Assembly (NCBI GenBank): GCA_905221605.1 | Contig: CAJNDS010001424.1 | Coordinates: 615,450 to 679,449, forward strand | Direction of reading: 5' to 3' | DNA length: 64,000 bases | Source: Symbiodinium natans | Taxonomy: Eukaryota; Sar; Dinophyceae; Suessiales; Symbiodiniaceae | In this document: one piece after another, positions 20,850-31,264 of the stretch | Layout of the letters: every line of letters starts with the position of its first letter | How positions within the stretch are numbered: the stretch's first letter is position 1 | Notes under the pieces: model-generated | What the model was told of the DNA's origin: nothing | The model's input: only the letters and a program-made list of their open reading frames with translations | Databases searched by the model: none | Translations under genes and position numbers: made by a program

Positions 20850-21615
20850 CTCCGCAGCAGTTGTAGTTGCTGCCCGTCAAGACAGAAGTACTCATAGCCT
20901 CCCCCACGAAAAGCTGAGCCTGCAATTCTTGCGCCAGGCCATGGCTTACGTGCCTCAAATGGCTTCACAAGCCTCGCTGCATCTTCCATACACCCCTCAG
21001 TTGACCCCTCAGCTTCAGGCGCCGATGCCACAGCAACATCTGCCTGGGCAGCACGCCCAGGTCCAGCAGCTACCCCAACAGCAGCTGCCGCAGCAGCAGC
21101 TACAGCAACTGCCTCCGCAACAGCTACCCCCACAGCAACTGACTCCGCAGCTGTCCTCACAGCAGCTACCTCCACAGCAACTGCCTCCACAAACTCCACA
21201 GCATCCATTTGCTCAGCTGCTGCAGCAGTCACCACAGAGGCAGCCAGGACTGGCGCAGATGCCAGGCATGAACATGAACCTGTGCCTGTCGCCACAGCGG
21301 GAGCACTTCCTGTAGCAGCTGCGAGGGTGGCGGGCGCCACCTTCAGCGCACGTTCTCAGCTGCAGGAGGCCACTGTGGGCATGAAGAGCATGCGATGAGG
21401 CAGCACACCCCTAAACCCTAAACCCTAAACCCCTAAACCCCTAAACCCCTAAACCCTAAACCCCTAAACCCTAAACCCCCAAACCCCTAATCCCTAAACG
21501 CGGCAACCCTGGGCACTTGGTGGAGTTCGCCGTCCCCGACTTGGGGGGCTTGGCTGAGTTCTTGCGCAAATGCATCACTCGCCTCCAAGGCACGACCAAA
21601 GAAGCAGCGCTCTAG
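20850..21615 (+). CDS. Gln/Pro-rich exon and a terminal exon
   Basis: Exon to 21315 or 21398, then a terminal exon 21502-21615. Frame 1 reads LPHEKLSLQFLRQAMAYVPQ then a long PQQL repeat, and stops at 21315. Another frame reads Ala/Thr-rich and stays open to 21398 (SARSQLQEATVGMKSMR). The Gln/Pro frame has the better non-repeat start. The terminal exon reads GNPGHLVEFAVPDLGGLAEF then LRKCITRLQGTTKEAAL and ends in TAG. A CCCCTAAA-type array separates them. A transcription co-factor-like disordered protein is conceivable; not named. Confidence 0.35.
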
Positions 21616-21619
21616 GGGT

Positions 21620-22559
21620 AGCTACATTGGTTGAATTAGGGCGGGTTTAGGTTTTAGGGTTTAGGCTTTAGGGTTTAGGGTTTAGGGTTACATGGTCCCT
21701 TAGTATGGGCCCTCAAAGGGGGCCCCTTCTATACCCCTTATATACCCTACTCGTGTACAAATTAAGGGCCCATACATCAGAACCCTTTAAAGGAGGTGCC
21801 TTAGAGCAACGAGCCTGAGTCTGCAGGCTAGGTACCCTTCTTTGGCGTTGGTCTGACCGCTCTAAGCCCTAAACCCTAAACCCTAAGCCCTAAACCCTAA
21901 ACCCTAAACCCTACATCACCCAAAAAGGCTATATTACGGAGGCCCCAGTTCGCGCCCCCCCCCCCCCCCCACCCCCCGCACTTTCCTGTCCTGCGGCGTG
22001 CAGGACAGCAAACCCTAAACCCTAAACCCTAAACCCTACTGTAGCTAAGACTTCCAGTCTGATCCCATAGGGTTGTTCAAGGTCCAGAATACCTTAATGT
22101 TTAGGGTGTAGGGGTCAGGGTGTAGGACCTTTAGGGTTCAGGGTCTAGGGTCTAGGGCTTAGTGTCTAGGACCTTTTGGGTTTAGGGGTCTAAGGTTTAG
22201 GGTTTAGGGTTTAGGGCTTAGTGTCTAGGACCTTTAGGGTCTAGGGTTTAGGGTCTAGGGTTTAGGGTTGAGGGTTGAGGGTTGAGGGTTGATCCCAATA
22301 CATTCATCCTTGGAAGCCCAGTGCCTACCCTCCACTCTTTGATGGTTCTGGGTTCCCTTTAAAAACGTAACCAACCCCAAACAGGGTGCCCTTATTGTGA
22401 TATGTGGATACTGGGCTGCCAAGAATCAATCGGATGATTATGGTATGGGGTATGTGATCCCCAAAATCTCCAAACCCTATAAACCTTACCTTAGAAATCA
22501 GTGTACACCCTGTAAGGCCTAAACCCTAAACCCTGAAAACTTTTTATCTTGTTCCCCAG
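21620..22559. other. Telomeric and element-rich spacer
   Basis: F5 copy at 21612-21830; CCCTAAA 21867-21914; poly-C 21957-21975 next to a short GC palindrome (TCCTGTCCTGC...GCAGGACAG); TTTAGGG with GTCTAGG variants 22098-22290; a whole F1 element 22309-22423. No gene assigned. Confidence 0.55.
22309..22423. mobile_element. F1 element, compact copy without telomeric repeat
   Basis: CTTGGAAGCCCAGTGCCTAC ... GATACTGGGCTGCCAAG. Internal AGGGTGCCCTTATTGTGATA is the F1 right-hand signature. It shows what F1 looks like with no array inside. The duplication is unclear (ATC/AATC), so it may not be an intron. Confidence 0.8.
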
Positions 22560-24500
<1,941 letters not shown>

Positions 24501-24834
24501 GGTTGGTTTTTTTTAGATTGAGGTTTGCATTCCTGAGCCCTAAACCCTAAACCCTAAACCCTAAACCCTACACCCCAAACCCTAAACCCTAAACCCTGTA
24601 AGCAACAGGGGTTTAGGGCTTAGGGCTTCCGGGGAAACTGAAGGGTGTGGACTCAACGTCTCCAGGGACTCATCATGCGCAGATCTCACTTCCCCTCAAC
24701 CCTGCACCTGCTCTTTCTGAGTAGGGTTTAGGGTTTAGGGTTTAGGGTTCAGGGTTCAGGGTTTAGGGTTCAGGGTTTAGGGTTTAGGGTTTAGGGTTTA
24801 GGGTTTAGGCAAAAAGGGTACGGTTTAAGGTAAA

Positions 24835-25334
24835 CCCTAAACCTGCCGGTTCTGGGTAGGGAATGAGGGAAGTAGGTACCCTACACATCCCCCTACTTGC
24901 ACAGTTTAAGAGATTCTGCAGGGTACCCAGTTCCCTCATGTCCCGACCTGAGAACCAGTAAGTAAACCATGCAAAGCACCCCACATTCGGCTAGAGAGAG
25001 GGAAGGCACGCTGAAAGATAGCTTCGGCTCAACGTATGTTACATCGGTGTGCTTTTTAAAAGCACGCCCAGTATAATCTCGTCTAGCATTTTGAGACCCA
25101 TGAAAGCCACCACGGGCAGAGCGCCCATCACTCGCAACCTGACGCCTTTGTTCACGCGACATCGGGATCGGCGGGCGGCGAGGAAGCTTGGGTCATGGTT
25201 GGAGATCGTTTTTCTTGTTTAGGGTTTAGGGTTCAGGGCTTAGGGTTTAGGGTTTAGGGTTATGGATACTTATAAACCCAATAAGGTACAAAAGAAGATC
25301 CTTTTTTAGATCTTACCCCAACAAGTGTATACAG
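24835..25334. other. 5' flank of the syntaxin gene
   Basis: Contains an element with inverted ends GGTTCTGGGTAGGGAATGAG (24848) and its partner CCCAGTTCCCTCATGTCCC (24928-24946) then GAGAACCAG. This resembles pieces at 19.72 kb and 47.82 kb (CATTCCCTACTAAGAACCAG). A short TTTAGGG run lies at 25219-25262. Upstream syntaxin exon(s) were not found here. Confidence 0.45.
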
Positions 25335-26545
25335 GAAGCTTGGGGGACTGCATGGTACCGGGCATGGCGACGTGGATCGTCTGCTCGATGTGGAGGGTGG
25401 TCGAAAGCAGGTCTCGCTCGAGATGGCTCCGTTACCACCTCAATGGGTGGAGGCAGCGGAACAGGCTAGAGATGACATCAAGACCATCAAGGACAAGCTC
25501 GTTCAGCTGGAGAAAGCTCAGTCGAAGCGGCTCATTCGAGTCTTCTCAGATGACAAGACTCCAGACAGGGAGGTAGAGCGCATATCCAACGAAGTCTCCA
25601 ATCTGGTGAAGCGATGCGAGGGATCAATCCACCAGGTCAAGACGCGTGGGACTGCTCTTGCCTCTGAGAAGGACCGAGAGTTGCGACAGAACATGCAGCG
25701 AAATCTGGCTACTCAGCTCCAACAGCTCTCGCAGCATTTTCGGCAGTCACAGAAGGACTACCTGAGCGACATTCGGAACCGGCAGAAAGGAGGGATGCTT
25801 GACGATGGTGCGGCAAAGGGAACCATGCCCGATGCCGATGTAGGTTTCACCGATGGCCAGTTACAGGACCTGCAGGACATGGAACAAAGTGCGACCACAC
25901 GGAACGAGGAGATCAGCAAGAGCCTTGGAGACCATTTGAACAAAGAAATGGGATCTTACACTCTACACGAATGAAAATCTCTGCTGAAGTTCAGATGGGC
26001 CAAAACACTAAACCCTAAACCCTAAACCCTGAACCCTAAACCCTAAACCCTAAACCCCGTCATTCCTTGCCTCCCCCCCCCCCCCCCCCCGAAAGGATTG
26101 CCGCCTCCGTCACCGACCTGCACACCATCTTCAAGGAGCTGGCTGTGCTGGTCATCGACCAGGGATCCATCCTGGACCGCCTCTTGGGAGCTGAGTTTAG
26201 GGTTTAGGGGTTAGGGTTTAGGGTTTAGGGTTTCGGGTTTAGGGTTTAGGGTTTAGGGTTTAGGGTTTAGGGTTTAGGGTTTAGGGGGCCCTTTTTCTTG
26301 AGTGCTGGGTTCCCTAATGGAAATAGCCCATTCACAAGAAGGGTACCCTTGTTATATGGTTGCTTGGCTACCAAGGCATAGACTACAACATTGAACAGGT
26401 TGTGCACCAGAGCGCGGAAGCAAACAAGCAGCTTCGAAAGGCGGAAGAGAGCCAAAAAAGCAATCGAGCTATGAATTGCATCTACTTTCTGGTCATTGTC
26501 AATCTTGTCTTGATCGTTTTGCTCATTCTAAAGGCCAGACATTAG
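25335..26545 (+). CDS. STX16: Syntaxin-16/Tlg2-type t-SNARE, three exons seen
   Basis: Exons are about 25335-25919, 26096-26178 and 26376-26545. LPPQWVEAAEQARDDIKTIK begins the Habc-like region; LIRVFSDDKTPDREVERISN, CEGSIHQV and QLSQHFRQSQKDYLSDIRNR follow the Syntaxin-16/Tlg2 order, then GFTDGQLQDLQDMEQ. The SNARE motif crosses both introns: EEISKIAASVTDLHTIFKEL, AVLVIDQGSILDR, then IDYNIEQVVHQSAEANKQLR. The central Gln is in VDQG-like VIDQG. A tail anchor follows (NCIYFLVIVNLVLIVLLIL) and KARH-stop. Intron 1 is GA-AG and intron 2 GC-AG. The role is TGN/endosome fusion. The exon 1 frame is open upstream without an ATG, so the N-terminus lies in an unseen exon. The family call is firm. Confidence 0.88.
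25920..26095 (+). mobile_element. Introner-like intron 1 of the syntaxin gene
   Basis: Starts GAGCC-TTGGAGACCATTTG (F4-like left end) and ends after CCCTAAA repeats and an 18-C run at GAAAG|GATTG. GA duplicated at both edges. GA-AG splicing gives ISKIAASVTDL with no gap to the family. Confidence 0.65.
26179..26375 (+). mobile_element. F1 introner, syntaxin intron 2, with TTTAGGG array
   Basis: Starts GC-CTCTTGGGAGC, TTTAGGG repeats 26196-26285, ends GTTGCTTGGCTACCAAG|GC. Internal GGGTTCCCTAATGG and AAGGGTACCCTTGTTATAT are F1 signatures. GC-AG splicing restores LDRIDYN. Confidence 0.8.
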
Positions 26546-26950
26546 GAGTCTTCGTGCTCGACCCGCGACTGCAGAGTGGTTCGAAAGCCGTCGAGGCCTG
26601 TGTACAGACTGTTGGAGAAGTGAGCAACGGACTCTCGACAGAACAGCCAGAATATGAAGAACCCTAAACCCTAAACCCTAAAACCCTAAACCCTCAACCC
26701 TAAACCCTAAACCCTTAGCCTAAACCCCATTGGGTCGAACTTCTCGTGACCCAGCTACTCAGTTCGTGCTCACGGCGACATCAGGTACATGACGGACGCT
26801 GACAGTGGAACAAAAAGTGGGAATGCCCCTAGAATCTGGGTTTAGGGTTTAGGGTGTAGGGTTTAGGGTTTAGGGTTTAGGGTTTAGGAAGCGCGAGGGG
26901 ACCACGATACCTCCCCAGCACACTTCTCAACGCGAATCCCGACCTCTTTG

Positions 26951-27184
26951 CTTGGAGGTTCATGGGCACATATAGCACATATAGCTTGGTAGCCCAGTGG
27001 TACCCTTTACCCGTTTTTTTGGTTCAAGGTTCCCTTATAAAGTGGCCAACCCAAAAAAGGGTGGCCTTATCATAATCTGGTTACTGGGCTACTAAGATAA
27101 GTGGGGTTCTAGGCGCCCTGAGGAAGGTTATCGGTTCTAGCCACAGTTACCCCACTTATAACCCTACTTCCACGAACCTCCAAG
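26951..27184. mobile_element. F4 element carrying a nested F1 element
   Basis: Outer F4: CTTGGAGGTTCATGGGC (26951) ... CCACGAACCTCCAAG (27184). Inner F1: CTTGGTAGCCCAGTGG (26985) ... GGTTACTGGGCTACTAAG (27096), flanked by ATAG/ATAAG. The inner copy has full TIRs and no telomeric repeat. Confidence 0.85.
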
Positions 27185-27365
27185 TAGACCTGACCCGCAA
27201 TTTCATCCCGCTAAGGGCTCTGGGCTTGGGGCCCTTACAGTTTTTGCAGGTTCTTTGTTTGATACCTCCTCCGCATGGACCCTCTCTCTTTCTAAGCCCC
27301 CACACCACCCCGCAACCAAACCAGGACCAGTCGCCCTTGAGCCTACACCCTAAATCCTAAACCAT

Positions 27366-27434
27366 ACCAAACCCCAAACCCCAAACCCCAAACCCCAAAC
27401 CCCAAACCCCAAACCCCAAACCCCAAACCCCAAA
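27366..27434. repeat. Homogeneous CCCCAAA array
   Basis: About ten CCCCAAA units, switching abruptly to CCCTAAA at 27435. A one-base variant spread through the whole block. Confidence 0.95.
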
Positions 27435-27488
27435 CCCTAAACCCTAAACCCTAAGCCCTAAACCCTAAACCCTAAACCTTGAGTCCAG

Positions 27489-27583
27489 GCCAAAGGAGCC
27501 CGGCTCCGACTGGACGTGGCGTGCTTCACCGCCCTGGCTGCCGCCTTGCGAGCGCGCTGGCCGCGCGCGTCTCTCTTGGCGGC
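27489..27583 (+). CDS. PPR exon
   Basis: TCCAG acceptor, then AKGARLRLDVACFTALAAAL and RARWPRASLLAA, ending against a TTTAGGG array. The pattern (L)DV.cfTALaAAlra.W.rA..LL is a PPR helix A/B pair. About one motif per exon. Unrelated arrays lie on both sides. Confidence 0.55.
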
Positions 27584-27690
27584 AGTTAAGGGTTTAGGGT
27601 TTAGGGTTTAGGGTTTAGGGTTTAGGGTTTAGGGTTCAGGTTCAGGGTTCAAGCAGGGTCTTCCAGGCTTAGTCTCCACACTGAGCCCTA

Positions 27691-28005
27691 CTTGGAGGTT
27701 CGTGGGTGCTTATAAGTAGGGTTATAAACAGAGCAACGATGTTTATGACTCTATAACCTTAGTTGGGGGTACTTACATCCCTACTTCTAAGTACCCATGA
27801 ACCTTCAAGTGTGATTATGTATGGTCAGGATAGCAACAAGACCCCACACAGGGAGGTACTGAGGGATGGTACTTGGAGTTTCTTGGGTACTTAGAAGTAG
27901 GGTTATAAGTACCCCTAGCAAACGTTGTAACCCTAAACCCTTTTCCCTAAATCCCTTAGTTACCCGATTTATACCCCTACTGCTGAGTATCCATGAACCT
28001 TCAAG
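27691..28005. mobile_element. Two neighbouring F4 elements
   Basis: Copy 1 27691-27809 (CTTGGAGGTTCGTGGGTGC ... CCCATGAACCTTCAAG). Copy 2 27872-28005 (CTTGGAGTTTCTTGGGTAC ... TCCATGAACCTTCAAG) with GTA at both edges. Both contain the inner repeat of AGTAGGGTTATAAGTACC. Confidence 0.85.
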
Positions 28006-29068
28006 TAGGGCATACTCGGCCAGACTGTCATTGGCAGTCGGCAACCGGAGCCAGCAGCAACTTTGCCCTGCCTGTAGCTTCCCAAACCCTACGTCCTAAA
28101 CCCTGCAAACCCTAAAAAACCTTAAACCCTAAACACTACATCCTATACCCTATAAACCCTAAGCACCCTAGACCCTATAAATCCTAAACCCTCCTTGGTC
28201 CTGGGAAAGCTGGAGTTGACTTCCGGCGGTAGAAACTCGCAGGCTCAGCCCCCGGAGCGTTCATAATATTGTAATGCAAGATCTGAATACTCCAATAAGT
28301 GTAGAATACAAGGATGCAACAATATACGGGTGTTATCATGTACGAAAATATAGTACTGTAAAAACACCTTAATATAATTTGACTATAGTCATGGCCGAGA
28401 CTTGCGGTTTAGGGTTTAGACTTCTTCCAGGTCTACGTAGGTCTTGGGCTTCTTTGGCTCAAGACTCAGCGTGCCAAAGGCATCGAGATTTTTCGGGAGG
28501 TCTGGCTGTCAGCATCGATACAAAAGTTGCTTGCGAATCGCTGAGTTCGGGTGCGCAACCGCACCTCCCCACCCCGCCCAAGCCAAAAGCAAAACAAACG
28601 ACACTGTCCCACCAACCTACACCTTAAGCCCAATGCTGGTGAAGTCTGCCCAGTTTTCCAGGCTGCATCAACTGGAGATCTGCAAAATCGAAGGGCTTGA
28701 ACCCGACCGCGTGCCTGGACAGGGTTCTCAGACTCTTGGGCTGAGGGTTTGCTTCCATTTCCGCGTCGGTGCCTTGCGCCACATTGCGGTCACCGAACTC
28801 CGCATGAAACCCAAAACCCTAAACCCTAAACCCTGCTTGGAGCTGCCTAGGATGGGCCAGTTTGCCCTTTTCTATGTCTTAAAAGTCAACCTTTTTGTAG
28901 GGCTGAGTGTTCTGGGCAGTTCCCGAAACTGCGGTCCTTTATGTGGGGTACCCTGAATACGAAGCTCCGTATCGAAACAAGGTACGAGGACCCCCCCCCC
29001 AGAAAGGGACCCTAGTTTAGAGAATCTCCCGTGTTGTGGGGATGTTTCGTCCCCACAACTGTCTTCAG
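28006..29068. other. Spacer with an open frame of unknown status
   Basis: 28379-28956 contains overlapping plus-strand frames; one from 28444 has 170 codons but turns into telomeric-derived MKPKTLNPKP near its end. 28635-28800 (PMLVKSAQFSRLHQLEICKI) may be an exon. 28453-28463 matches the last 11 bases of the dinoflagellate spliced leader. An F9-like piece lies at 28980-29030. Confidence 0.3.
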
Positions 29069-29127
29069 GTCTCGTTAAACGCTGCCATCGCCGCAGCGGG
29101 CAACTGGCACCATGCGCTGGACCTCAG
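29069..29127 (+). CDS. PPR exon
   Basis: Acceptor TCTTCAG, then SLNAAIAAAGNWHHALDL; the exon ends CTCAG directly against GGTTTAGGG. N.AI.AaG.W..AL.L is a clear PPR half-motif. Confidence 0.55.
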
Positions 29128-29693
29128 GGTTTAGGGTTTAGGGTACTAACCCTAGAACCACTGAGACCTTAAATGCAAGGCATTTGCAAGGGACCCTGTG
29201 TTTAGAGCAACCTCTGCCATAGGGCTCAGGCCCATGCCCCTGCACTGAAGACTGAAAACTTAACCCAGGGTTGGGCTTTTTATAAGCAAGTAATCCATCC
29301 AAGGTCGGCCCACACCAGTCAACCCAGAATCCCAGCGTAGCGAGAACCTGACACGAAGGAGCTTACGGTCTGGTTTAGCGTTTAGGGTTTCGGGTTTCGG
29401 GTTTAGGGTTTCTCCAGTGCAAGTTGCTCTGGAAACTTCGATATGCGGGGGGTGGGGGGGTGTCCATAGTTGTACAATGAGTGAGGGGGGGGACACTGTG
29501 CAGCTTGTTTTTAAGTGTGGGCCTGTTTCAGTAGAAGTGGTGTTTCGTGTAATTCGGCTTTGCTTACAACTATATGGGGATTCTCAGGGGTGTAACGAAC
29601 AGTTGCCTCGCATGGAAAGGACTTGATCCAGAACTTCGCATCCTTGCACTTGCAGAAGGACGCCCAGCCCTAAACCCTAAAGCCTTACACCTC

Positions 29694-29794
29694 GGGATGT
29701 TCCCCCTTATACTAACAGTCCTTACTAAGGATTCGAATTGGGGGGGGCCACTATAATCCCGTTTAAGGACTGTTAGTGTAAGGGGGAACATCCC
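29694..29794. mobile_element. F3 element
   Basis: GGGATGTTCCCCCTTATACT ... GTGTAAGGGGGAACATCCC, a near-perfect 19-bp TIR; inner AACAGTCCTTACTAAGGATT against TTTAAGGACTGTTAG. Confidence 0.9.
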
Positions 29795-30391
29795 AATCTA
29801 CACCCTAAACCCGAAACCCTCTTCGTGGGAAAGGGCCGCATGATGCCCCTCATGCTGTGAATGTGAGAAGGTGCCTCATCCAAGGCGCCACTTTCTTGGC
29901 GCTTTGAACAGTAAAGTCTGTTCCCAGGCTGCATGAGCGCAAAATCCTAAGCCCACAACTACATCTTTCTCCTGGCTCATCTGAGTAAACCCTGAATTCT
30001 ACAAAATTCTGGCCCCCCCCCCTGACCTTCTCAGCCCGAAAGCCAGGACATTGTTGGCTTTGGTGCAGCTGTGACCAGCTCCGTCAAGACTCAAGCCTGG
30101 CAACCTGGCCGCGCATGGACCTTGAAGACTGCACGACTGCTGGGGGCATAGGGGGGGGGGTAAGGGGGGAGGGGGATTCAAAAATTAGGAGTACCCAACT
30201 CCCAAATTGGCGCGAGGCGGAAAACTGAGATTGCACTTAAGAACATATGCTGTGCTTTATATACTCTATGCTGATTGCCCATGCTGCTTCGGTGATCCGT
30301 CTTAGCGTGGATGTAGTTTGAGCCCTAGAATTGAGATCAGTGCTAAACCTTCCACGATGTGGAGATAGATGGGCCTAAATGGAAGACCCTA

Positions 30392-30505
30392 CTTGGAGAT
30401 TCATTGGGCTCTTACTTGTAGGGTTCCAAGTGAGTTTCTAAGGGCTTATAAGTACCCCTAAACCCGAAACCCTAAACCCTAAACCCTGCTCATGAGACCT
30501 TCAAG
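30392..30505. mobile_element. F4 element with CCCTAAA inside
   Basis: CTTGGAGATTCATTGGGC ... CTCATGAGACCTTCAAG, with CCCGAAACCCTAAACCC at 30460-30487. An open frame follows directly (30506-30602: KAGRAEPFSGIRAFGRGGRA then SLAPVLFQWMG, stop), so the element may be an intron. Confidence 0.65.
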
Positions 30506-30602
30506 AAAGGCTGGCCGGGCTGAGCCTTTTTCAGGCATCCGCGCTTTTGGGCGGGGTGGTCGTGCCAGCCTTGCGCCGGTTTTGTTTCAATGGATGGGTT
30601 AG
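30506..30602 (+). CDS. Possible terminal exon after an F4 element
   Basis: Begins right after CTTCAAG and stays open to TAG at 30602, about 31 codons, basic and Gly-rich, ending SLAPVLFQWMG. No homology claimed. It could close the PPR gene upstream. Confidence 0.3.
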
Positions 30603-30746
30603 TTTAGGGTTCCGCGTTTAGGGCCTATAAGGGTTAAGTAACATTTAGGGGTTGTAAGGTTTTTTGAAATTAGGGTGAGGGGGTAGCTTATACTGTATGG
30701 AGTTTTGGGACGTGGGTTTGGGGTGTGAGGTTTCGGTGGGACGTAC

Positions 30747-31264
30747 TTGGCTTTAGGGCTTGTAAGGTTGAGGGTTTGGGGCTTGGGGCTTGGCAGTGGG
30801 TGTTGGTGGCAGGGTTCAATCCATGCACTCGATTTTGCGCGTTGCAGCCAAAACCTACTCCGCTTCTCCGATCCTGTTGGGACAAATAGTCATCACGAGG
30901 GGCAGTCTAGGGGACGAGGTCATGACTGAAGTTGGGCGTTGGCACAGAGAAGGTAAGACGAATCATCTGACTGCCAAGCAGGATGGCCGTGATACAGCAA
31001 GTCAGGGTTCTGGCTGCAGTTGATGCGGGCACAGCATGCTGCCGCCCGCGCACGGTGCTCTGCGCTTGAAGCGAGACACACCAGATGTTGTTTCGAGAAA
31101 AGCCTTGCCATGTTGCATCGGGCTCCCAGTCGTTTTCGTATTTACATTGGTCAAGTTCATGACAGGGAGAGCCCAACACCCAAAGCACCTGTGTTTAACA
31201 ACCTCCCCAGGGACTCCCCAGTTGCCAAAGTTATGTTGGCTTAGGTGGCCTCGTTGGTAGCGCC
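30747..31264. other. 5' region of the membrane-protein gene
   Basis: Free of telomeric arrays. The frame of the 31265 gene is open back to a TAA near 31198 without another Met. Small overlapping ORFs here have no support. Confidence 0.4.

Larger units (their letters stand above)
26546..27488. other. Spacer after syntaxin: F4 with nested F1, variant telomeric array
   Basis: 3' flank of the syntaxin gene to about 26660, CCCTAAA 26662-26727, TTTAGGG 26839-26889, nested F4/F1 26951-27184, CCCCAAA array 27366-27434. 26730-26835 is unique and unassigned. Confidence 0.5.
29128..30505. other. Spacer with F3 and F4 elements
   Basis: F3 29694-29794; F4 30392-30505; short TTTAGGG 29378-29410; CCCTAAA 29668-29685. 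Overlapping short ORFs at 29260-29760 have no support. 29800-30390 is mostly unique with no confident exon. Confidence 0.45.

Noticed and set aside
20346-20958. Ser-Leu and Arg-Glu repeat ORFs
   Set aside because: Come from (GA)n runs; only the non-repeat acidic end to 20605 is kept as a possible exon.
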